From: Chryseobacterium sp. JUb7
Lineage (GTDB): Bacteria; Bacteroidota; Bacteroidia; Flavobacteriales; Weeksellaceae
Direction: 5' to 3'
Assembly (NCBI RefSeq): GCF_024806495.1
Contig: NZ_JANUFF010000001.1
Location: 186,001-250,000 of the forward strand
Length of the DNA: 64,000 nucleotides
The notes beneath the pieces are model-generated. The model worked only from the letters and a program-made list of their open reading frames with translations. It was not told the origin of the DNA and did no database searches. Made by a program: the position numbers and the translations under genes. Numbering within the stretch: the stretch's first letter is position 1; each line of letters begins with the position of its first letter. Of the stretch, positions 1 to 8,758 are shown piece by piece.

Positions 1-753
1 GTTCTGGACGGTCTTACAGATGTTTACAATAAAGTTCATATGGGTGTTTGTGCAGAAAAATGTGCAACAGATTATAACATTACTAGAGAAGATCAGGATA
101 ACTTTGCTATCGAATCTTATAAAAGATCAGCAAAAGCCTGGAGCGAAGGTAAATTTGCTGAAGAAGTAGTACCTGTTACTATTCCTCAAAGAAAAGGAGA
201 ACCTGTTGTTTTTGCTGAAGATGAAGAGTATAAAGCCGTAAATTTTGACAGACTTCCGACACTTCCGACAGTATTCAAAAAAGAAGAAGGAACTGTAACT
301 GCTGCCAACGCGTCTACTTTAAATGATGGTGCTTCTGCATTAATCCTTGTTTCTAAAGAAAAAATGGAAGAATTAGGTCTTAAGCCTTTAGCTAAAATTG
401 TTTCTTATGCAGATGCAGCTCAGGAGCCTGAGAATTTTACAACAGCACCTTCAAAAGCATTGCCAATTGCTCTTAAAAAAGCTGGACTGGAACTTACAGA
501 TATTGATTTCTTCGAATTTAACGAAGCTTTCTCTGTGGTAGGTTTAGCCAACAATAAAATTTTAGGACTAGATGCTTCAAAAGTGAATGTAAATGGGGGA
601 GCGGTAGCTCTTGGTCACCCGCTTGGAAGTTCTGGTTCAAGAATCATCGTAACTTTAATTAATGTATTGAAGCAAAACAATGCAAAATATGGAGCTGCGG
701 CCATCTGTAATGGTGGTGGAGGTGCTTCTGCCATTGTTATTGAGAACATGTAA
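1..753 (+). CDS. acetyl-CoA C-acyltransferase (thiolase), 3' part
   Basis: The frame is open from base 1, so the gene begins upstream of the window; about 250 C-terminal residues are visible. Thiolases condense or cleave acyl-CoA in beta-oxidation or acetoacetyl-CoA formation, acting in the cytoplasm. The C-terminal thiolase domain is recognisable by NEAF, the GHPLGSSGSR block carrying the catalytic His, and CNGGGGASA, whose Cys (codon at 706-708) is the acid/base residue of the second active-site loop. Acetoacetyl-CoA thiolase would feed the mevalonate pathway, whose kinase lies 4.7 kb downstream, but a degradative role is equally possible. A hairpin terminator follows the stop codon. Confidence 0.93.
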   Translation, partial: VLDGLTDVYNKVHMGVCAEKCATDYNITREDQDNFAIESYKRSAKAWSEGKFAEEVVPVTIPQRKGEPVVFAEDEEYKAVNFDRLPTLPTVFKKEEGTVTAANASTLNDGASALILVSKEKMEELGLKPLAKIVSYADAAQEPENFTTAPSKALPIALKKAGLELTDIDFFEFNEAFSVVGLANNKILGLDASKVNVNGGAVALGHPLGSSGSRIIVTLINVLKQNNAKYGAAAICNGGGGASAIVIENM

Positions 754-779
754 TTTTAACAAAACAATAAAAGAAAATA

Positions 780-806
780 AAAACCGCCGAATATTCAGCG
801 GTTTTT
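780..806 (+). terminator. intrinsic terminator after the thiolase
   Basis: AAAACCGC pairs with GCGGTTTT across a 10-nt loop and is followed by T-rich sequence, 27 bp after the thiolase stop codon. Confidence 0.75.
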
Positions 807-836
807 ATATTTTTGTGCTACTAATATTTATTTGAA

Positions 837-2327
837 ATGTCTGAAATTGAGAATCAACAGCCTAAACACATAAAGAATAATCCAAAGATTATGAAGGCCT
901 GGGCCGTTTATGACTGGGCCAATTCTGTATACTCTCTGGTAATTACCTCTACCATTTTCCCGATTTACTATTCTATTCTTACCACCGCCTACGAAAAAAA
1001 GGAATATGTGGAAGAAACAAAATCATGGATTGATGTACCCGTAAGACATATGATCAAGGTTTTCGGAAGAGAATATCAGCCGGATGCAGTGTATGGATAC
1101 TCGCTTACGATTTCGTTCTTTATTGTTGTTTTACTGTCGCCGTTTTTATCATCTCTGGCAGATACGATCGGGAACAAAAAATCTTTCCTGCAGTTTTTCT
1201 GTTACCTGGGAGCAACATCGTGTATGGGACTGGCAATGTTTACGGGAATGCACAACGTCTTTTTAGGCTTACTTTTCAGTATTACGGCGAGCGTCGGATT
1301 CTGGGGAAGTCTGGTGTTTTATAATTCCTTTTTACCGGATATTGCGACAAGAGATAAACAGGATGCACTTTCTGCTAAAGGATATGTTTACGGATATATC
1401 GGTTCTGTAGTATTGGTGGTAATTTGTTTGTTATTAATTCAGGTTTTTGCGAAAGGACCGGCTCAGCAGTTGCTGTTTACCAGAATCAGTTTCTTACTTA
1501 CAGGGGCATGGTGGTTTGGTTTTTCTCAATATACATTCAAACATCTTCCTCAGTTTGGCGATGTAAAAGAAAAACTTCCAAAAGATCTTGTACTGTTAAA
1601 CTATAAAAATATCTTTAAAAAACACGAAGATCAGGGAGGTTTCTTTGAGGTTTTAAAAGACAATATGAGCTTCTATAAAGATATTGCGAAAGAAAGTTTT
1701 CATGAACTTTTTAAAGTAGGAAATGAGTTATTTAAAGATAAAAATCTGAAATTTTTCCTTTCTAGTTTCTTCTTTTACAGTGTAGGGATGCAGACTATTT
1801 TCTTAATGGCCACTTTATTCGGAAAAAGTGAAATCAATCTTGCTCAGGATAAATTGATCGGAACACTTTTGGTGATTCAGATTGAAGCCATTATCGGAGC
1901 TGTTATTTTCTCAAAATTATCAAGAAAAATTGGTAATAAAAATGTGATCTCTATTGCCATTGTTTTATGGATCGTAGCTTGTTTATGGGCTTACTTCCTC
2001 AATAAAGAAAACCCTACGGTAGAATATCAGTTCTATGGGGTAGCGGCAGTTGTCGGTCTTGTAATGGGAGGGCTTCAGGCGATGTCGAGATCTACGTATT
2101 CTAAACTTCTTCCGGAAGATTCAATGGAAAATACAACATTTTTCAGTTTCTATGATGTACTTGAGAAACTGGCCATTATTGTTGGTACATTTATTTTTGC
2201 CACTCTTATTGAGCATTTTAATAATATGAGATATGCAGCACTGTCAATGACAATATTTTTTGCAGTCGGATTAATTCTTATACGATTTCTTAAAGTCAAA
2301 ATGTTAAAAGACAGAGACACATTATAA
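837..2327 (+). CDS. MFS transporter, UMF1/Atg22-like
   Basis: This 496-residue membrane protein has about twelve hydrophobic segments. The N-terminal WAVYDWANSVYSLVI stretch is typical of the UMF1 / Atg22-like branch of the major facilitator superfamily. A hydrophilic loop of about 70 residues (near 245-305) lies between the two six-helix halves. Yeast Atg22 exports amino acids from the vacuole; the substrate of bacterial members is not known and cannot be read from the sequence. The gene stands alone between two terminators, so it is probably its own transcription unit. The ATG lies about 30 bp after the preceding terminator. Family assignment is firm, substrate unknown. Confidence 0.85.
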   Translation: MSEIENQQPKHIKNNPKIMKAWAVYDWANSVYSLVITSTIFPIYYSILTTAYEKKEYVEETKSWIDVPVRHMIKVFGREYQPDAVYGYSLTISFFIVVLLSPFLSSLADTIGNKKSFLQFFCYLGATSCMGLAMFTGMHNVFLGLLFSITASVGFWGSLVFYNSFLPDIATRDKQDALSAKGYVYGYIGSVVLVVICLLLIQVFAKGPAQQLLFTRISFLLTGAWWFGFSQYTFKHLPQFGDVKEKLPKDLVLLNYKNIFKKHEDQGGFFEVLKDNMSFYKDIAKESFHELFKVGNELFKDKNLKFFLSSFFFYSVGMQTIFLMATLFGKSEINLAQDKLIGTLLVIQIEAIIGAVIFSKLSRKIGNKNVISIAIVLWIVACLWAYFLNKENPTVEYQFYGVAAVVGLVMGGLQAMSRSTYSKLLPEDSMENTTFFSFYDVLEKLAIIVGTFIFATLIEHFNNMRYAALSMTIFFAVGLILIRFLKVKMLKDRDTL

Positions 2328-2332
2328 AATTT

Positions 2333-2362
2333 AAAAGACGTTATTTTTAACGTCTTTTTTTT
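2333..2362 (+). terminator. intrinsic terminator after the MFS gene
   Basis: AAAAGACGTTA pairs with TAACGTCTTTT around a short T loop and runs into an eight-T tract, directly after the stop codon. Confidence 0.85.
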
Positions 2363-2478
2363 ATTTCAAAAATAGCTTTTCCCTTTATTTTCATTTCTAA
2401 AAGACAAATGAATAATTTATATTAATTTTTCACCATGTTTGGAATTATTTGTTTATTTGCAGTAAATAAATTGTTAAA

Positions 2479-4647
2479 ATGATAAAAAAAATTCTACTAT
2501 TCTGCATTTTACAATGCTCAGTTTTTGGTCTGTCTCAAAATTTAAGACCCGTTGCTCAAAAAATTTCGGAATATCATAATCAAAAGAAAGCTTTTGAAAA
2601 GTATGATGTATTTGAATTGAATTCCGGTTCTGAAAAGCTTTCCGAGTATAAAAGATCTGCAACAGACATCACGGTGATAAAGGTCAAATCAAAAGAGCTT
2701 AAGAAGCTTATTCATGAAAAACCTGAAGCTGTTGAAATTTCGTTTCCTTTTGATGGAAAGCAGCTAACTGTTGAGCTTTATAAAAACCAGATTTTCACCA
2801 ATAACTTTAAAGTGACAACAAATAAAGGAGAAATTGTAAACTACACTCCTGGCGTCTATTATCAGGGAGTTGTAAAAGGAGATAATAAATCTGTAGTAGC
2901 ATTCAGTTTCTTTGATAATGATATTGTAGGAGTTGCTTCTACCCCCGAATTGGGAAATGTAGTCATAGGAAAAGTTAAAAACAGTGAAGATTTTGTGAGT
3001 TATTCGGATTCAAAACTGACCGGGCTTAATCCTTTTATCTGTGGAGCAGATGAATTACAGGAAAATCAAAAGAAAAAAAGCTCTTTTGATCCTAACAAAG
3101 AAACTGCGGCTAAAAAAGTAGCTACTCAAAACTGCGTAAGGGTATACTATGAAGTTTGCTACACACCTTATGTGAATAATGGCTCAAACACTACGACAAC
3201 CACCAACTGGTTAACAGCCGTTCACAATAATATTGCTACGCTTTATAGCAATGATGATGTAAGAATTGCATTAAATGAAATCAACATCTGGACTACTCAG
3301 GATCCTTATACAGGCGCGCCAAATGCAAATCTGGGAAATTTCAGAACAAACAGACAGACATTTAACGGTGATCTTGCGCATTTGGTCAATTCACCTTCTA
3401 CAACGAGTGTTGCCTATATCAATTCATTATGTACCACTTACAAACATGCCTACTCAGGTATTTCACAGACTTATAACAACGTTCCTGTTTATTCATGGAC
3501 GATAGGAGCGATGACTCACGAGATGGGACACAGTTTAGGATCTCCTCATACCCATGCCTGTGCCTGGAATGGGAATAATACAGCCATTGATGGATGTGGT
3601 CCTCAGGCGGGATACAGTGAAGGTTGTACGGGACCGATTCCTTCAACGACTGAAAAAGGGTCAATTATGAGTTATTGCCACCTTATTTCAGGAGTCGGGA
3701 TCAATTTCAGTAACGGTTTTGGGCCTCAGCCGGCAGCTTTAATTCGAAATACGATAGATTCAAAAGCCTGTATCGGAACAAATTGTACAACTGCATGCGC
3801 TACTACTATAACAGCGATGAATGTTTCAAATATTACACAGAATTCGGCCAGTGCAACATTTACTGATGCGACTTCTACGTCATGGAAATACAGATTGACA
3901 ACAATAGACGGCACACCGGTTTCTTCAGGAAATACAACTACGCAGACCTTCAATTTTCCAAACCTTCAACCCGCAACTTACTACATCCTCTCTGTAGGAA
4001 CAGATTGTTCAGCAGGCTATCAGAGAACACAGATGTTTATGACTGATGCAGATTGGTGCAGTGGTATTCTATTTACAGATTCAGGAGGCCAGGCCGGAAA
4101 TTATGGAGATAATGAAACGATTGTCAAAACATTTTATCCGACATCCGGAAATTCTCTTACCATGTCTTTCACCGAATTTGCTTTGGAACAGGGGTATGAT
4201 TTTATGTATGTTTACAATGGTCCGTCTACTTCTTCACCTTTATTTGCCAATGGAAACAGTTTAACAGGAAATTCATTACCCGGGACATTTACTTCTACGC
4301 ATTCTTCAGGAGCGATTACAGTAAGATTTGTTTCAGATCCTGCAGAAAATGAAAGTGGTTGGAAAGCGAATTTTTCATGTGCTGTTTTAGCGGTGGAAAA
4401 TGTTAATACGAAAGATAATTCAATAAATATTTATCCGAATCCTGCTAAAAATATGATAACCATTTCTTCAAAAAATGCTTTGCAGTCATTTAAAATCTAT
4501 GACGAAGCAGGAAGACTGATTAAATCGGAATCCTCTTTAAAAGGACGTAAACTGGAGGTTGATATTTCGTCAATGCAGACGGGGAATTATGTAGTGACGG
4601 TGGAAACAGAAAACCAGAAAATTACAAAGAAGTTAATAAAAATATAG
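2479..4647 (+). CDS. secreted zinc metalloprotease with CUB-like and T9SS sorting domains
   Basis: This 722-residue extracellular protease starts with a Sec signal peptide (MIKKILLFCILQCSVFG). A propeptide-like region runs to about residue 210. The metzincin core follows, with the zinc motif HEMGHSLGSPH at residues 347-357 (HExxHxxGxxH) and a Met-turn SIMSY near 395-399, which places it in the reprolysin-like (M12B-type) group. Next come a fibronectin-III-like segment (about 440-515), a CUB-like domain (about 520-640, with DFMYVYNGPS) and a C-terminal type A Por sorting domain beginning near NIYPNPAKN and ending in KKLIKI. The last domain marks export by the type IX secretion system. Substrate is unknown; nutrient or host-protein degradation is inference. 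Confidence 0.92.
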   Translation: MIKKILLFCILQCSVFGLSQNLRPVAQKISEYHNQKKAFEKYDVFELNSGSEKLSEYKRSATDITVIKVKSKELKKLIHEKPEAVEISFPFDGKQLTVELYKNQIFTNNFKVTTNKGEIVNYTPGVYYQGVVKGDNKSVVAFSFFDNDIVGVASTPELGNVVIGKVKNSEDFVSYSDSKLTGLNPFICGADELQENQKKKSSFDPNKETAAKKVATQNCVRVYYEVCYTPYVNNGSNTTTTTNWLTAVHNNIATLYSNDDVRIALNEINIWTTQDPYTGAPNANLGNFRTNRQTFNGDLAHLVNSPSTTSVAYINSLCTTYKHAYSGISQTYNNVPVYSWTIGAMTHEMGHSLGSPHTHACAWNGNNTAIDGCGPQAGYSEGCTGPIPSTTEKGSIMSYCHLISGVGINFSNGFGPQPAALIRNTIDSKACIGTNCTTACATTITAMNVSNITQNSASATFTDATSTSWKYRLTTIDGTPVSSGNTTTQTFNFPNLQPATYYILSVGTDCSAGYQRTQMFMTDADWCSGILFTDSGGQAGNYGDNETIVKTFYPTSGNSLTMSFTEFALEQGYDFMYVYNGPSTSSPLFANGNSLTGNSLPGTFTSTHSSGAITVRFVSDPAENESGWKANFSCAVLAVENVNTKDNSINIYPNPAKNMITISSKNALQSFKIYDEAGRLIKSESSLKGRKLEVDISSMQTGNYVVTVETENQKITKKLIKI

Positions 4648-4669
4648 TCTTCTTCCCTGAATATAAAAT

Positions 4670-4694
4670 AAAAGTCCTCAATTGAGGACTTTTA
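4670..4694. terminator. bidirectional terminator between convergent genes
   Basis: AAAAGTCCTCAATTGAGGACTTTT is a perfect 24-bp palindrome between the stop codons of two convergent genes. It can form the same hairpin in either RNA, with a U-tail on the plus strand. Confidence 0.8.
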
Positions 4695-4700
4695 TTGATT

Positions 4701-5231
4701 TTAGATCTTATGGTGCAGGTAATAATCTTCTATAATGATCAAACCTTTTTTAAGAATATTGTCAATACCGAAATCTTTATCATCTTTTTCCTCTTCGGTA
4801 TCATAAAATGCAGTAATATATAGTATAATAAACCGGTCTTTTAAAGGAAAATACACCGCTTTAAAAATTTTATTTTTCTTTTCTATATATTCTGTATAAA
4901 CCAGAGATTCCCTGCCACTGATTTCCGGGAGTGATTTTACCCATTTTCCCTCTTCATCCATATCATCATATCTTGCTTTTATATATGATTGCGGACTTTT
5001 TTTCATGGGAGCAGACTCGAGTGTTATTTTAATGCGCGGGGTACCATCTGAAAGAAAAGATCCATCTTTCTGTTTGGTATAAGGTTCATGCTGTGTATTC
5101 TGTGCAATATAAATTTTGTGCTTGCCAAGTCTCATAACAGCCACAGAGGTACTGTCGATAATAGTATCTCGTGCGATATTTTGTCCAAAAATGAGATTTG
5201 ATAAAAGCAGGAAAAATAGAAGTTTCTTCAT
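4701..5231 (-). CDS. small secreted protein of unknown function
   Basis: A 176-residue protein with a clear Sec signal peptide (MKKLLFFLLLSNLIFGQN), so periplasmic or outer-membrane associated; no lipobox is seen. I do not recognise a domain. The mature part is mixed alpha/beta in character, with a charged C-terminus (DTEEEKDDKDFG). It is convergent with the metalloprotease and shares its terminator. The start is the only ATG that gives the signal peptide. No function is proposed. Confidence 0.75.
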   Translation of the reverse strand: MKKLLFFLLLSNLIFGQNIARDTIIDSTSVAVMRLGKHKIYIAQNTQHEPYTKQKDGSFLSDGTPRIKITLESAPMKKSPQSYIKARYDDMDEEGKWVKSLPEISGRESLVYTEYIEKKNKIFKAVYFPLKDRFIILYITAFYDTEEEKDDKDFGIDNILKKGLIIIEDYYLHHKI

Positions 5232-5373
5232 ATTAGATGAGTATTAGAATTAATTTTTAGGTAAAAGTAGTGTTTTTTTTAAGGTTATTATCTGCTGGTT
5301 TTTAGCTGATAAAGGGGCTTTAGCTCATTAAGAAGAATAATTGTTAAAGAAATGTTATAATTCGGCGTACGTT

Positions 5374-5407
5374 TTGTATATATTGAGCAGAATAATTTTT
5401 AACTTTG
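5374..5407 (+). promoter_or_regulatory. Bacteroidetes-type promoter of the mevalonate kinase gene
   Basis: A TTG at 5374-5376 and TAACTTTG at 5400-5407 (consensus -7 TAnnTTTG) are 23 bp apart, 20 bp upstream of the ATG at 5428. Its position rules out the longer in-frame TTG start at 5341, which would lie upstream of the promoter. Confidence 0.6.
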
Positions 5408-5427
5408 TAAAAAGATTTATTGTCAAT

Positions 5428-6360
5428 ATGACCAACCCTCTATTTTATGCAAAAATAATTTTGTTTGGAGAATACGGAATGATTGAAGATTCCCAAGGTC
5501 TTGTAGTGCCTTACAGCTTCTACAAGGGGACTTTGAAATTCTCAGATTCGGGAGCTGCTTCTGAATTTGAAGAAAAATCAAATAAACATCTACAAAAATA
5601 TTCCGATTATCTTTCAGAATTAAATCTTTCTGATGATTTTAAATTAGACGTTGAGAGATTCAAAAATGACATTTCAGACGGGCTTTTCTTTGACTCAAAT
5701 ATTCCGCAAGGATATGGGGTAGGAAGCTCAGGGGCTCTAGTGGCTGCAATTTTTGAAAAATATTCTATTCAGAAGCATGATCCTGAAAGTATTTCTAAAG
5801 ATACTTTGAAATCCCTTAAAGCTATTTTCGGACAGATGGAAAGTTATTTCCATGGTAAAAGCTCCGGAATGGATCCGTTGATCTGCTACATGAATTTACC
5901 GATTCTTATAGAAAATAAAGAAAATTTAGACAGAGTTTCTATTCCTAAAGAGGAAGAGGGAAAAGGTGCTATTTTCTTAATTGATTCAGGAATTATCGGT
6001 GAAACGGGACCTATGATCCAGATTTTCTTTGAAAAAATGAAGACTGAAGGTTTCCGTAAAACATTGAAGGAAGAGTTTATCCGTTATAATAACGCATGTA
6101 TTGATTCTTTCCTTAAAAAAGATATGAATCCTTTCTTCAGAAATTTGAAGAAGCTTTCGTATTGGGCGTATGAACATTTTCGTCCTATGATTCCTGAAAG
6201 TATTTTTAATATCTGGAAAAAAGGATTAGATTCTAATGCTTATTATTTAAAATTATGCGGAAGCGGCGGTGGCGGCTATATTTTAGGTTTCACTAAAGAT
6301 TACGAAAAAGCAGAAAAAATGCTTGACGGCTTCCAGAAAGAAGTAATTTACAGATTCTAA
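5428..6360 (+). CDS. mevalonate kinase-like GHMP kinase
   Basis: A 310-residue cytoplasmic GHMP-superfamily kinase. The N-terminus AKIILFGEYG matches the mevalonate kinase pattern, the ATP-binding motif 2 is PQGYGVGSSGALVAA (residues about 92-106), and the C-terminal motif 3 is CGSGGGGYILGF. Mevalonate kinase phosphorylates mevalonate on the way to isopentenyl diphosphate; flavobacteria use this pathway rather than MEP. The ATG at 5428 was chosen because the longer frame would start inside or upstream of the promoter and adds an atypical N-terminus. It is followed after 10 bp by a UbiA prenyltransferase gene, which fits an isoprenoid-lipid operon. Other GHMP kinases of the same pathway (phosphomevalonate kinase) are the main alternative. 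Confidence 0.82.
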   Translation: MTNPLFYAKIILFGEYGMIEDSQGLVVPYSFYKGTLKFSDSGAASEFEEKSNKHLQKYSDYLSELNLSDDFKLDVERFKNDISDGLFFDSNIPQGYGVGSSGALVAAIFEKYSIQKHDPESISKDTLKSLKAIFGQMESYFHGKSSGMDPLICYMNLPILIENKENLDRVSIPKEEEGKGAIFLIDSGIIGETGPMIQIFFEKMKTEGFRKTLKEEFIRYNNACIDSFLKKDMNPFFRNLKKLSYWAYEHFRPMIPESIFNIWKKGLDSNAYYLKLCGSGGGGYILGFTKDYEKAEKMLDGFQKEVIYRF

Positions 6361-6370
6361 AATGTTGTGA

Positions 6371-7300
6371 ATGAATTCTGAAAAAGAAAGTTTCCAACAG
6401 AAAGATTATATCCAAAAATCTCTATTTTACAGATTTTCACAATTTGTGGGCTTTCTTTTGGGAGCTCGCTTTTTTGTTGCCATACTATTGACTTTTGCAC
6501 TGTATGTTTCAACATTTTTTCTCTTTAATCAGGATGAAAGTTTTAGAAAATTCGTCTTTGATTTTAAAGTTCACGGGATTATTTTCTGTACGGTTCTGAC
6601 GATTTTGGCAGGAGGAATTATTAATCAGTTTTATGATTTCGAAAAAGATCATATCGTGAAACCTTTCAGAACAAGAATTCAAAGCTTTATTAAGCAAAAA
6701 TACTTCCTGTATGCCTATTTGGGATTAAGCATCATATCACTGAGTGTTGCCTGGCTGATATCTCATAAGGTTTTCGTTTTTTTTGTGATTTATCAGTTTT
6801 TTATGTGGTTTTACAGTCATAAACTAAGTAGGATTTTAATTGTCAATAACCTCACATTTGTCAGTCTTACTCTATATCCTTTCTTCGGAATGATGGTATA
6901 TTACGAGACATTTTCCAAGAAAGTACTTCTTATGGCTATTTTCCTGTTTTTAATACTTTTATGTATTGATATTGTGAAAGATTCACTGACTAAAAGTGTA
7001 GATAAAGCGTTTGGGTACACAACGATTCCTAATTATTTTAAAAGCAAAAACTACAAAGGGATTATTATTTTCTTACTGATTGTGACTATGGCAGTTTCAA
7101 TGAAATTGATCATGAGAACAGGTATTACCGGATTTATGGCCTATTACTTTACCGGAGGAATGTTTGTATTGATTGTCTGTATTTATCTCCTTTTAAATGC
7201 GTCCAGAAAAAGTAATTTTCTTACACTCAATATTCTGCGTCTTTGGGTTTTTGTAGGAATAATTGCAATGCTTTTGAACGGACTTGAAGGTAAATTGTAG
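6371..7300 (+). CDS. UbiA-family prenyltransferase, digeranylgeranylglyceryl-phosphate synthase-like
   Basis: A 309-residue membrane protein with about nine transmembrane helices. It carries the two Asp-rich prenyl-diphosphate motifs of the UbiA superfamily: NQFYDFEKDHIVKP (residues about 78-91) and DIVKDSLTKSVDKAFGY (about 199-215). In flavobacterial annotation, members next to the mevalonate kinase are called geranylgeranylglycerol-phosphate geranylgeranyltransferase, an enzyme of archaeal-type ether lipid synthesis. The 10-bp gap to the kinase gene indicates co-transcription. The actual acceptor cannot be read from the sequence; a protoheme or quinone prenyltransferase role is less likely because menA is present separately at 32813. 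Confidence 0.8.
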   Translation: MNSEKESFQQKDYIQKSLFYRFSQFVGFLLGARFFVAILLTFALYVSTFFLFNQDESFRKFVFDFKVHGIIFCTVLTILAGGIINQFYDFEKDHIVKPFRTRIQSFIKQKYFLYAYLGLSIISLSVAWLISHKVFVFFVIYQFFMWFYSHKLSRILIVNNLTFVSLTLYPFFGMMVYYETFSKKVLLMAIFLFLILLCIDIVKDSLTKSVDKAFGYTTIPNYFKSKNYKGIIIFLLIVTMAVSMKLIMRTGITGFMAYYFTGGMFVLIVCIYLLLNASRKSNFLTLNILRLWVFVGIIAMLLNGLEGKL

Positions 7301-7332
7301 AAAATTTTCTTTAAAAAGACTAAGGTTATTCT

Positions 7333-7340
7333 TACATTTG
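7333..7340 (+). promoter_or_regulatory. -7 box of the proline dehydrogenase promoter
   Basis: TACATTTG matches TAnnTTTG and lies 26 bp upstream of the ATG at 7367. No convincing -33 TTG is seen. Confidence 0.5.
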
Positions 7341-7366
7341 CAGAACCTTAAATTTATATAAAAGTA

Positions 7367-8533
7367 ATGCCCATTTTTAACGATACTAAAGTTGCATTTG
7401 CAGACAAATCTGATGCACAGTTAAAGAAAGCGTACTGGATGTTCAAAATGATTGAGCAGCCTACTCTTACAAGTCTTGGAACTTCTGTTCTTAATTTCTC
7501 TATTCATAACAATCTTCCTTTCGTTACCGGAATTGTAAAAAACACTCTATTTGAGCAATTTTGCGGTGGAGAAACACGTGAGGAAAGTATGAAAGTGGTA
7601 AAACAGCTCTTTAAAAGAGGTGTTGGAAGTATTTTCGATTATTCTATTGAGGGTAAGGAGGATGAAGCAACTTTTGATGCAGTGTGTAAAGAAATTAAAG
7701 ATATTGTAAGGTTTTCTGTAGGAAATCCGGCAATTCCTTTTATTGTATTTAAGCCTACTGCTTTTGGACGAATAGATCTTTATGAAGCCGTAGGAAAAAA
7801 TGCTGAACTCACTTCAAGCCAAAAAGAGGAATGGGCAAGAGTAGTAAAAAGATTCGATGAGGTATGCCAGCTTTGTCATGAAAATGATAAAAAAGTAATG
7901 GTAGACGCTGAAGAAACCTGGATGCAGGATGCCGCAGATCAACTTTGTGAAGAGATGATGGAAAAATATAATCAGGAAAAGCCGATTGTCTGGAATACGA
8001 TTCAGATGTACAGAACAGGCAGACTTGAATATATGGAGCAGCACCTTCAGAGAGCTCGTGAGAAGAATTATTTTATCGGTTATAAGATCGTTCGCGGTGC
8101 GTATATGGAGAAAGAAAGAGCCAGAGCGGCAGAAAAAGGATATGCAGATCCTATTCAGCCTAATAAAGACGCGTCTGACAAAAACTATAATGCGGGAATT
8201 GATTTTGTGATGAACCATTTGGATAAGGTTTCTGCTTTCTTTGGAACGCATAATGAGATCTCTTCCGAGTTGGTCATGGATAAAATGAAAGGAGCATCTT
8301 TAGAAAACGGAAATCCGCATGTATATTTCGGACAGCTTTACGGAATGAGTGATAATATTACATTCTATCTGTCTGATAAAGGGTATAATGTTGCTAAATA
8401 TCTACCATACGGTCCCGTAAAAGATGTTGTGCCTTATTTGACAAGAAGAGCTCAGGAAAATACCTCTGTAGCAGGTCAGACAGGGAGAGAACTGGGTCTT
8501 ATAAAAAAAGAACTGCAGCGAAGAAAAAAATAG
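7367..8533 (+). CDS. proline dehydrogenase
   Basis: A 388-residue FAD enzyme that oxidises proline to pyrroline-5-carboxylate, passing electrons to the quinone pool. The PRODH barrel is shown by VRGAYMEKERARA (residues about 241-253), the YFGQLYGMSDNI block and the C-terminal signature YLTRRAQENTS, whose paired Arg residues bind the proline carboxylate. It is a monofunctional enzyme, without the P5C dehydrogenase or DNA-binding parts of PutA. It has its own promoter upstream and a terminator downstream, so it is likely monocistronic. Confidence 0.93.
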   Translation: MPIFNDTKVAFADKSDAQLKKAYWMFKMIEQPTLTSLGTSVLNFSIHNNLPFVTGIVKNTLFEQFCGGETREESMKVVKQLFKRGVGSIFDYSIEGKEDEATFDAVCKEIKDIVRFSVGNPAIPFIVFKPTAFGRIDLYEAVGKNAELTSSQKEEWARVVKRFDEVCQLCHENDKKVMVDAEETWMQDAADQLCEEMMEKYNQEKPIVWNTIQMYRTGRLEYMEQHLQRAREKNYFIGYKIVRGAYMEKERARAAEKGYADPIQPNKDASDKNYNAGIDFVMNHLDKVSAFFGTHNEISSELVMDKMKGASLENGNPHVYFGQLYGMSDNITFYLSDKGYNVAKYLPYGPVKDVVPYLTRRAQENTSVAGQTGRELGLIKKELQRRKK

Positions 8534-8555
8534 CAATTGCTACTTTTAACATATA

Positions 8556-8586
8556 AAACTTCACATATTTTGTGAAGTTTTTTGTT
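8556..8586 (+). terminator. intrinsic terminator after proline dehydrogenase
   Basis: AAACTTCACA pairs with TGTGAAGTTT over a 5-nt loop and is followed by a T-rich tail. Confidence 0.8.
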
Positions 8587-8700
8587 TTTAAAGTCAATAA
8601 AAAGATAAGTTTTTAATAGAGTATAAATATTTCCATCATTGATAAATAAGATAACAATACTTTATATTAATAATTATTATTTACAAAATATAAGTTTTTA

Positions 8701-8731
8701 TTGTTAATTTGATTGTATTTTGTTATATTTG
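8701..8731 (+). promoter_or_regulatory. promoter of the T9SS cargo gene
   Basis: TTG at 8701-8703 and TATATTTG at 8724-8731 are separated by 20 bp, a close match to the flavobacterial TTG-N17-23-TAnnTTTG consensus, 27 bp upstream of the ATG at 8759. Confidence 0.7.
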
Positions 8732-8758
8732 ATTACCACTAATAAAAACTTAATATCC

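Noticed and set aside
7814..8251. 145-residue minus-strand frame
   Set aside because: Antisense to proline dehydrogenase, Cys/Phe/Ile-rich shadow composition.
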